A stretch of 12,895 nucleotides of DNA from Anaerolineae bacterium (GTDB lineage: Bacteria; Chloroflexota; Anaerolineae; Anaerolineales; Villigracilaceae). How positions within the stretch are numbered: the stretch's first letter is position 1; every line of letters starts with the position of its first letter. Both the position numbers and the translations under genes were made by a program. Shown in pieces: positions 6,907 through 12,895 of the stretch. The DNA lies in NCBI GenBank assembly GCA_003484265.1, contig DNDO01000142.1, positions 3,862 through 16,756 of the forward strand, in the 5' to 3' direction. The notes beneath the pieces are model-generated. The model ran no database searches. It had not been told where the DNA came from and was given only the letters and a program-made list of their open reading frames with translations.

Positions 6907-6955
6907 CCGCGATGGACACGAAGGGAATGACAAAAGAAAAATCCGTGTGAAGCGG
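6907..6955. repeat. Imperfect palindromic intergenic element, copy 1
   Basis: The gap between the acetyltransferase and flavoenzyme genes holds an imperfect palindrome: CCGC (6907-6910) and ACACG (6916-6920) on one side are mirrored by CGTGT (6944-6948) and GCGG (6952-6955). The left half, ccgcgatggacacgaaggg, is a degenerate form of a CACGAAGGACACGAAG-type motif and resembles the element at 10855-10914. Read on the minus strand, the arm TCGTGTCCATCGCGGCTAAAAGG runs into the ribosome site of the flavoenzyme gene. Confidence 0.5.
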
Positions 6956-6975
6956 TGTAAATGCGCGGTTGAATT

Positions 6976-7407
6976 TTAACCTTCAGTAACCAATCCATCC
7001 ATCAAGGCTTGCTCCTGGTTCTTGAAAACAGCCATTGCAGTGGTCATGCGCTTGAATCCGAGTTTCTTGTAAAAACCATCTTTTCCGGGGGCGGCATAGA
7101 GAATGATCTTTCTATGGTGTTTCGACATCTCGACCAATTTCAATACAATTGCCTTTCCAATTCCCTGTCCCTGATACTCAGGGTGAACTGCAATGTCGCA
7201 AATGTAGGATGCGTCGAACCCATCTGCCAGCGCGCGGCCGACACCGATCATCCTTCCTGAGTCATGTATAAAACACTTGAACATGCTGTTCGTAAAGGCG
7301 GTGTTTATATCGGCGGGAGCCTTGATTCCCATGCCAGCATCGATATAGAGACCGGAGAGTTTCTCCCAATCCACATTTTCCTGTGAATAGACCCAATCAA
7401 GTGTCAT
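6976..7407 (-). CDS. GNAT-family N-acetyltransferase
   Basis: A 143-residue single-domain acetyltransferase that transfers acetyl from acetyl-CoA to an amine of an unknown acceptor. Acetyl-CoA-binding motif A is clear: strand ICDIAVHPEY (69-78) followed by QGQGIGKAIV with the pyrophosphate-binding Q/RxxGxG pattern (Q79-G84). The C-terminal GFYKKLGFKR (111-120) is the typical strand-loop after motif B. FTNSMFKCFIHDSGRMIGVGRALADG matches a compact, well conserved subgroup of about 140 residues found in many bacteria. The ATG at 7407 has AAGGAG 5 bases upstream. The gene starts 23 bases after the methyltransferase stop, which points to one transcript. Confidence 0.9.
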   Translation of the reverse strand: MTLDWVYSQENVDWEKLSGLYIDAGMGIKAPADINTAFTNSMFKCFIHDSGRMIGVGRALADGFDASYICDIAVHPEYQGQGIGKAIVLKLVEMSKHHRKIILYAAPGKDGFYKKLGFKRMTTAMAVFKNQEQALMDGLVTEG

Positions 7408-7430
7408 TCCAACTCCTTGTCAGTTAAAGA

Positions 7431-8216
7431 TTAAACTATCCCTTTTATTGCCCACGCCTGTGCAACTAGAGATATAGAGCCATCTTCATTAACAGGCAGG
7501 GATTCCCGAAGTTTCTCTTCAAGTCTGTTTCTGTCATTTTGATCAAGACTCATCGCATATGTTCCTGCAGGACCAATTCCCCCAAGGAATGGATTCCAAT
7601 AATCATCAAAACTTTGGAAGTGAGTCTCCGCCTTAATGGGACTCGCCTCCACCTCTCTCAAACCTGATACCTTTACGAATGATTCGAGCCTCCCTTCCTC
7701 GCACAACGGAAAGCGGACGCCCTCATCCATCACTTTGGCACTCGGTTCCAGTTCCACAGCCGCATCCCAAAAAGTGCGAAGCATTTGCATTCCATCTGCA
7801 TAATCCCAAAGGAAAATACCGATCCTGCCCCCTGGCTTTGTGACTCGCAGCATCTCTGCCATGGCTTTTTCCGGCTCAGGGACAAAGTTCAGCACCAACC
7901 CCGAAACGAGCGCGTCTATTGAATCAGTTTCCAGGTCCAATGATTGAGCCAGACCCACCATAAAACGCACAGATGGATTTGTGATCCTCTGTTGGGCATG
8001 TGCAACAAATTCACGCGATGAATCAACGCCAATGATCCCGCTGGGTTCATAATTATCCATTATCAGTTTTGCAAGTGTGCCTGTACCGCAACCAACATCC
8101 AGCCACTGTTTCTCAGCAGGAACATCCATCCACGCTAAAAACTTTTGGGCGACGAGCGTGCTCCAACGTCCCATGAACGTTTCGTAAGGATTTCCACCTT
8201 GCCAAGTGTCGGACAT
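7431..8216 (-). CDS. Class I SAM-dependent methyltransferase
   Basis: A 261-residue cytoplasmic methyltransferase. S-adenosylmethionine-binding motif I is WLDVGCGTGTL (38-48). The acidic residue for the ribose is in IIGVDSSREF (D65). VRFMVGLAQSLDLETDSIDALVSGLVLNFVPEPEKAMAEM gives motifs II and III, and LRVTKPGGRIGIFLWDY (about 123-139) is the post-motif strand. The N-terminus (WQGGNPYETFMGRWSTLVAQKFL) matches a subgroup close to the UbiE/arsenite-methyltransferase-like methyltransferases, but no substrate residues can be assigned. The ATG at 8216 has AAGGAAG about 6 bases upstream. It is the first gene of the minus-strand group with the acetyltransferase and flavoenzyme, and diverges from the DMGDH-like gene across a 220-base gap. 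Confidence 0.9.
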   Translation of the reverse strand: MSDTWQGGNPYETFMGRWSTLVAQKFLAWMDVPAEKQWLDVGCGTGTLAKLIMDNYEPSGIIGVDSSREFVAHAQQRITNPSVRFMVGLAQSLDLETDSIDALVSGLVLNFVPEPEKAMAEMLRVTKPGGRIGIFLWDYADGMQMLRTFWDAAVELEPSAKVMDEGVRFPLCEEGRLESFVKVSGLREVEASPIKAETHFQSFDDYWNPFLGGIGPAGTYAMSLDQNDRNRLEEKLRESLPVNEDGSISLVAQAWAIKGIV

Positions 8217-8298
8217 TATTATTCTTCCTTACCAGATTGCGGGATAATTACCAATTAAGTTCCTTCGAATATGAAAATAATCACGATAGAAGAATTAC

Positions 8299-8307
8299 AT
8301 TGTAGCA
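8299..8307 (-). promoter_or_regulatory. Extended -10 promoter for the methyltransferase unit
   Basis: Minus-strand TGCTACAAT: the TG one base before the TACAAT hexamer (8299-8304) makes an extended -10, which can work with a weak -35. No good -35 is seen. It would give a leader of about 75 bases before the ATG at 8216. The rest of the gap between this box and the divergent promoter at 8377-8405 shows no other structure that I can see. Confidence 0.4.
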
Positions 8308-8376
8308 GGGATTTTGTTGTAGAGTTCCTAAGGGGATTGAAAATATAAGGTGGAGCATACCTTCATTTGGCACCCT

Positions 8377-8405
8377 TTGCACTTCCTGTTTTGTGAAATT
8401 ATAAT
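8377..8405 (+). promoter_or_regulatory. Sigma70-type promoter of the DMGDH-like gene
   Basis: TTGCAC (8377-8382) and a perfect TATAAT (8400-8405) are separated by exactly 17 bases. The expected transcript start near 8412 leaves a short leader of about 25 bases, carrying GAGGAG (8422-8427) before the ATG at 8437. Confidence 0.7.
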
Positions 8406-8436
8406 CACTTAAATCTTGGACGAGGAGAACCAATTA

Positions 8437-10845
8437 ATGAAGTCGCATTATCAGGCGGTCATTATCGGCGGCGGCATCGTGGGTACGAGTGTCCTCTATC
8501 ACCTTACAAAATTTGGCTGGAAGGATGTCCTGCTGATCGAGCGCAGCGAATTGACATCAGGTTCCACGTGGCATGCTGCAGGCGGATTCCATGCGCAGAA
8601 CGACGACCCGACGATTGCTTCCCTGCAAGGGTACACCATCCGCCTCTACAAAGAGATCGAAGCCGAAAGCGGACAGAACATCAACATGCACATGACAGGC
8701 GGCATCAGCCTCGCCACCACGCCTGAACGCTGGGAAATGCTCAAGGTCGAGAAGTCCCGTTTCGAGACCATGGACATGGAAACGCATCTCATCACGCCCA
8801 AAGAGATTCAAGAGATGTGTCCCATCGTGGATTTGACCGATGTCATCGGCGGCTTATACGATGAATTCGAAGGCTACATGGATCCCCACGGGACAACACA
8901 CGCTTATGCAGGAGCAGCCAAAAAATATGGCGGGGAAGTAATATTGAATAACCGTGTGATTGAGTTGAATCAAAAGCCCAATGGTCAATGGACAGTTGTA
9001 ACTGAGAAAGGAACCGTCATCGCTGATCATGTTGTCAATGCGGCGGGCCTTTGGGCGCGCAAAGTGGGGGATATGGTCGGGGTCAACCTGCCTGTTACGC
9101 CGATGATGCATCATTATCTCGTCACAGAAGATATTCCCGAACTTGTAAAGCTAGATCGCGAGATCGCCTCGGTCACTGACCTGGAGGGCTTCACCTATCT
9201 TCAACCTGATCGCAAAGGAGTTTTGCTTGGAGTGTATGAACGAGATCCGCGTCACTGGAAGACAGAAGGCGCGGATTGGGATTTTGGTATGACCCTTTTT
9301 CCAACGGACATTGATCGCATCAGCCCTGAACTGGAGATCGGGTTCGCCAGATTCCCCGTTTTGCAAAACGTCGGCATTCGACGCTGGGTGAATGGCGCGT
9401 TCACTTTCACGCCTGATGGCAATCCGTTGGTAGGTCTCATGCCTGGAATTAAAAATTTTTGGGTTGCGTGCGGATGCATGGGCGGCTTCTCGCAAGGCGG
9501 CGCCATCGGAATGACGCTTGCCAACTGGATGATCCACGGCGACCCGGGCTACGACATATTCGCCATGGACGTTGCACGTTACGGCAAATTCGCATCCGAT
9601 GATGCGTATCTCAAAGCCAAGACTGCGCAGTTCTATGCCCGTCGCTTTGTACTTTCGTATCCGAATGAAGAGTTGCCTGCGGGACGCCCCTGGAAGACAT
9701 CGCCGAATTACGAATCATTGAGATCGGCAGGTGCGCTGTATGGCGTCACATGGGGAATGGAAACGCCGCAGTTCTTTGCGAATCGAACAGACTTCATCGA
9801 GAAGCCAACTTTGAGACATTCGAATGCATTTGATTTCGTCACGGAAGAAGTGAAGTCCACAAGAGAAGCGGCGGGGATGTTCGAAAGCGCGATCTATGCA
9901 AGATATGAAGTCTCGGGTTCAGACGCGGAGAAATGGCTCGACCATCTTGTCGCATCCAAACTGCCGAAACTGGGACGCATCAAACTCGCGCCGATGTTGA
10001 ATCAAAACGGCAAACTGATGGGCGATCTCACCATCAGCCGCCTGGCCTCCGACCGCTTTTGGATCATCGGCTCGTATTACTTGCAGGAATGGCACATGCG
10101 CTGGTTCAACCAGCATTTGCCATCCAGCGGTGTGAAAATAAAGAATCTTTCAGACGATTGGATGGGATTCGCATTATCAGGACCGAATTCGCGTGAAATT
10201 ATTTCAAAACTCGTAGATGCAGATATGTCTGATTCATCGTTTTCGTTTTTGAGTTGTCGTGACATGGAAGTTGTTGGCACGAACGCACTGGTCGCCCGCA
10301 TCTCGCTGACAGGTGAACTTGGGTACGAAATCAATGTGCCGGTTGATTATCAGTCCGCTTTGTACTCCGCGCTGATGAAGGCTGGGGTAGGTCATGGACT
10401 CGTCAACATCGGCAACCGTGCTTTGGACAGTCTGCGGCTCGAAAAAAGTTATGGCATCTGGAACGCAGAATTCACACAAGGCTACACAGCTGAAATGTCG
10501 TACCTCAAAAACTTTATTGCATTCGATAAAAAAGAATTCATTGGGCGGGATGCCGCATTGAAGGAAAAAGAAACAGGTGCGAAACAAACGCTTGTGACAT
10601 TGCAACTAGATACAATCGATGCCGATGCTCCCATATATGCACCTGTCAAACACAGCGGCAGGGTCGTTGGCTTCGTAACATCATCTGCCTACGGACAGTA
10701 CGTCAGGCAAAGCCTCGCACTGGCGTATGTGGATAAAGAATTCGTCAATTCTGATCTGACTGTGGATGTGATCGGTGAAGCGAAAAAGGCAGTTGTTTTG
10801 AAAGAACCCGCATATGACCCAACAGGCAGTCGAATGAGAATATAA
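8437..10845 (+). CDS. Dimethylglycine/sarcosine dehydrogenase-like flavin-folate enzyme
   Basis: An 802-residue two-part enzyme of the type that oxidatively removes an N-methyl group from dimethylglycine or sarcosine and can pass the carbon to tetrahydrofolate. The N-terminal FAD (DAO) domain spans about 4-365, with GGGIVG at 11-16 and IER after strand 2. SGSTWHAAG holds H46, at the place where mitochondrial DMGDH/SARDH attach FAD covalently, as I recall. VVNAAGLWAR is near 200 and the flavin-domain end ACGCMGGFSQGG near 345. A short linking domain follows (about 366-420; MDVARYG, FPNEELPAGRPW-like LSYPNEELPAGRP). The aminomethyltransferase-like domain (about 425-700) has the conserved TGELGYE (625-631) and ALDSLRLEKSYG, and a barrel domain (about 705-795) ends PAYDPTGSRMRI. 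The length is slightly below the mitochondrial enzymes (about 850), which carry targeting peptides. The ATG at 8437 is preferred over TTG at 8416 because GAGGAG lies between them. No electron-transfer partner is encoded nearby. Confidence 0.88.
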   Translation: MKSHYQAVIIGGGIVGTSVLYHLTKFGWKDVLLIERSELTSGSTWHAAGGFHAQNDDPTIASLQGYTIRLYKEIEAESGQNINMHMTGGISLATTPERWEMLKVEKSRFETMDMETHLITPKEIQEMCPIVDLTDVIGGLYDEFEGYMDPHGTTHAYAGAAKKYGGEVILNNRVIELNQKPNGQWTVVTEKGTVIADHVVNAAGLWARKVGDMVGVNLPVTPMMHHYLVTEDIPELVKLDREIASVTDLEGFTYLQPDRKGVLLGVYERDPRHWKTEGADWDFGMTLFPTDIDRISPELEIGFARFPVLQNVGIRRWVNGAFTFTPDGNPLVGLMPGIKNFWVACGCMGGFSQGGAIGMTLANWMIHGDPGYDIFAMDVARYGKFASDDAYLKAKTAQFYARRFVLSYPNEELPAGRPWKTSPNYESLRSAGALYGVTWGMETPQFFANRTDFIEKPTLRHSNAFDFVTEEVKSTREAAGMFESAIYARYEVSGSDAEKWLDHLVASKLPKLGRIKLAPMLNQNGKLMGDLTISRLASDRFWIIGSYYLQEWHMRWFNQHLPSSGVKIKNLSDDWMGFALSGPNSREIISKLVDADMSDSSFSFLSCRDMEVVGTNALVARISLTGELGYEINVPVDYQSALYSALMKAGVGHGLVNIGNRALDSLRLEKSYGIWNAEFTQGYTAEMSYLKNFIAFDKKEFIGRDAALKEKETGAKQTLVTLQLDTIDADAPIYAPVKHSGRVVGFVTSSAYGQYVRQSLALAYVDKEFVNSDLTVDVIGEAKKAVVLKEPAYDPTGSRMRI

Positions 10846-10854
10846 ATATATCAA

Positions 10855-10914
10855 CCGCTAAGGGTCACGTATGTACACAAAGGAAAACCTTTTAAACTGC
10901 GTGACACTTCGTGG
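10855..10914. repeat. Imperfect palindromic intergenic element, copy 2
   Basis: The left arm (10855-10883) and right arm (10888-10914) are complementary at most positions around an AAAA loop. The inner arms are AAAGG/CCTTT and the outer ones GTCACG (10865-10870)/CGTGAC (10900-10905), ending in CCGC/GTGG. It fills most of the gap between the DMGDH-like gene and the hydrolase gene and may act as a terminator or transcript-stabilising hairpin. It resembles the element at 6907-6955. Confidence 0.6.
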
Positions 10915-10939
10915 TAAAAAGCTTTCTGTGGAAAACAAT

Positions 10940-12895
10940 ATGGCCCCATACAAAACCAAAGTACTCTACAACGTGCGCATCAAGATGCGGGACGGCATCG
11001 AACTCTCTGCCAACCTGTTCATGCCCATCCCAAAAACGGACGGCGAGAAATTCCCGGCCATCCTTGAGATGATCCCCTACCGCAAAGATGACTGGCGCTA
11101 TGTCGCCGACCATCAACGGATGTTATATTTCGCCGAGCGTGGATACGTCGGTTGCCGTCTCGATGTGCGTGGCACGGGCAGCAGCCAGGGCATCGCAATG
11201 GATGAATACACTCTTCAAGAAACTCAGGATGGATACGAGACTGTCGAATGGCTCGCACTACAGGATTGGTGTAATGGCAGCGTGGGAATGTGGGGCATGA
11301 GTTATGGAGGGTTCACATCCACGCAGGTGGCGAAACTGCAACCGCCGCATCTCAAAGCCATCATCGCGTTCTATTCCAGCGACGACCATTACAACGAGGA
11401 CTCGCATTACATGGGCGGCTGTAAAACTGTAAGCGAGTGGGCACAGTATGCGGTGAGTCAGGTGGGGTCAAATGCCATGCCACCAAAAGCGGAATATGCC
11501 GGAGAGGGATGGGCAGTTCAATGGAAGGAAAGGCTCGAACAAACTCCGATATGGCTGTCGCACTGGCTGCACCATCAAACCGATGATGACTATTGGCGTG
11601 TCGCATCTATAAATCCAGATTATGAAAAGATCACCTGCGCCATGTACACCATCGGCGGCTGGATGGATAGTTATGTCAACGGCGCGGTGCGCATGTTTGC
11701 GAAATGTGTTAACGCGCCCCGCAAATGTTTGATCGGAAATTGGAACCACGAGATGCCCGATCATGCGACGCCAGGACCCAACCTTGATTATATGCGCGAG
11801 ATGGATCGCTATTTTGAATATTGGCTAAAGGGCATCGATAACGGAATCATGGATGAACCTGCATTCACGTTCATGCGCCGGGAATATACTGAGCCTGAAG
11901 CGTTCCCTGCGATGATGAATGGCGAATGGTTTAGCACGGATGTCTTCCCTCTGGCTTCGAGTCAGCCACACAAACTCTTTCTAGGCGATAAAACCTTATC
12001 TTCTCAGTTATCTAATGCCTCATCCTCCGACCATTACCTGAATCGACCGACACACGGCACTGCCGCCTCTTTTTGCTGGGGCGCAGGCGCGAAGCCAAAC
12101 GGTCTCTTCCGCGACTTGCGACCTGATGAGTCCGTCATTCCTGTTTATACGAGTGAGCCGTTGACTGAGCCGCTTGATTTCGTCGGTATGCCCGAAGCAA
12201 TTCTTCACGTGAGTTCATCCGCGCCTGTTGCTTATGTCGTTGTGCGATTAACCGACGTCGCGCCTGATGGCACCTCCGCGCAAGTGACGGCAGGGATCCT
12301 GAATCTCACTCACCGCAAAAGCCACGAGATCCCCGAAGCGCTGCAACCAAATGAAATCTATGAAGTCAAAGTGGAATTGCGTGCCGCAGCGTATCGCTTC
12401 CTGCCTGGTCACCGCATTCGATTGACAGTTTCGTCATCGTACTGGCCCCTGTTATTTCCATCGCCTTATAAAGCCGACAACTTCCTCCATCACGGCGGTG
12501 AGTACCCTTCGGGTTTGATACTGCCTGTGGTGAGCCAGCCTTCATTGCCTGTCCCGCAGTTCAAAACGACCCCGCCCGAACTGATTCAAATGGGCGAGAG
12601 CATTTCAGATACGCCTGAATGGAAGATCGAGGAAGATGTGATCGAAGGCACTGTCACCGTGCACTCCTACGGCGGAGATCGATCAACCTTGCCAGATGGA
12701 ACCGTCATCACTTCCTCCGAACGCCTGCACATGACCGCCTATCATAATGACCCCGCTCACGCCTTATTTTTCAACGAGATCAACTACCACCTCATCGAAC
12801 ACGGACACGATGTCCACATCCATTCGACAGGCTCCATCCGCACCACCGAAACGGACTTCCATTTGGATATTCAATTGGTCGTCAAGTTGAATGGG
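10940..12895 (+). CDS. CocE/NonD-type serine hydrolase (X-Pro peptidase S15 fold), 3' end outside window
   Basis: An open frame of 652 codons with no stop before the window edge. The protein belongs to the CocE/X-Pro-dipeptidyl-peptidase group, which cleaves esters or acyl-peptide bonds. The N-terminus VRIKMRDGIELSANLFMP is typical. RLDVRGTGSSQG (73-84) precedes the nucleophile elbow GMWGMSYGG with Ser 121. GGWMDSYVNG gives Asp 243, and IGNWNHEMPDH gives His 270, so the triad is complete. From about 310 to 540 is the jelly-roll domain (TSEPLTEPLDFVG, LRAAAYRFLPGHRIRLTVSSSYWP). Beyond it lies a further stretch of at least 100 residues (EGTVTVHSYGGDR, LIEHGHDVHIHSTGS), longer than the 574-residue cocaine esterase but like extended members of the group. 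No signal peptide, so it is probably cytoplasmic. An in-frame ATG at 10871 with AAGGG 6 bases upstream would add 23 residues, but it lies inside the palindromic element. I prefer 10940, where family similarity begins. Confidence 0.85.
   Translation, partial: MAPYKTKVLYNVRIKMRDGIELSANLFMPIPKTDGEKFPAILEMIPYRKDDWRYVADHQRMLYFAERGYVGCRLDVRGTGSSQGIAMDEYTLQETQDGYETVEWLALQDWCNGSVGMWGMSYGGFTSTQVAKLQPPHLKAIIAFYSSDDHYNEDSHYMGGCKTVSEWAQYAVSQVGSNAMPPKAEYAGEGWAVQWKERLEQTPIWLSHWLHHQTDDDYWRVASINPDYEKITCAMYTIGGWMDSYVNGAVRMFAKCVNAPRKCLIGNWNHEMPDHATPGPNLDYMREMDRYFEYWLKGIDNGIMDEPAFTFMRREYTEPEAFPAMMNGEWFSTDVFPLASSQPHKLFLGDKTLSSQLSNASSSDHYLNRPTHGTAASFCWGAGAKPNGLFRDLRPDESVIPVYTSEPLTEPLDFVGMPEAILHVSSSAPVAYVVVRLTDVAPDGTSAQVTAGILNLTHRKSHEIPEALQPNEIYEVKVELRAAAYRFLPGHRIRLTVSSSYWPLLFPSPYKADNFLHHGGEYPSGLILPVVSQPSLPVPQFKTTPPELIQMGESISDTPEWKIEEDVIEGTVTVHSYGGDRSTLPDGTVITSSERLHMTAYHNDPAHALFFNEINYHLIEHGHDVHIHSTGSIRTTETDFHLDIQLVVKLNG

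Overview
The window looks like a piece of a bacterial chromosome, most likely from a Chloroflexota (Anaerolineae-type) genome. This is inferred from style only: moderate GC, many small secreted lipoproteins whose Cys is followed by a Thr/Pro-rich linker, and hydrolases and flavoenzymes of the kinds common in that class. There is no rRNA or other phylogenetic marker to prove it. I see no rRNA, tRNA, CRISPR array, transposase, integrase or phage gene. Every gap between genes is shorter than 300 bases.

Left half (1-5580), all genes on the minus strand: a cell-envelope and secreted-protein block. In transcription order it holds an alpha/beta hydrolase (4747-5580), a DUF4919-like lipoprotein (3922-4656), a four-helix membrane protein with a TTG start (3487-3885), a lipoprotein with a Thr/Pro linker (2653-3285), a second lipoprotein of a conserved uncharacterised type (1943-2479) and a secreted zinc carboxypeptidase of family M14 with a C-terminal beta-sandwich-like domain (40-1839). 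Hairpins with a shared GGGAC/GTCCC core lie just after the genes ending at 3487, 2653 and 40. They divide the block into transcription units: 4656-3487, 3285-2653 and 2479-40.

Middle (5721-8216), minus strand: a methyltransferase, a GNAT acetyltransferase and a sarcosine-oxidase-like FAD oxidoreductase. They are closely spaced and probably read from one extended -10 promoter near 8300.

Right (8437-12895), plus strand: a two-part flavin/folate enzyme of the dimethylglycine/sarcosine dehydrogenase type, with a good sigma70-type promoter (TTGCAC-17-TATAAT), then a CocE/NonD-type serine hydrolase open to the window edge. The DMGDH-like enzyme and the nearby sarcosine-oxidase-like enzyme suggest use of N-methylated amines (dimethylglycine, sarcosine or related compounds) with one-carbon units passed to tetrahydrofolate. 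The substrate cannot be read from the sequence.

The most unusual non-coding signals are two related imperfect palindromic elements (6907-6955 and 10855-10914), each ending just before the start of the next gene, and the family of three similar terminator hairpins. I did not find a convincing new multi-gene system.
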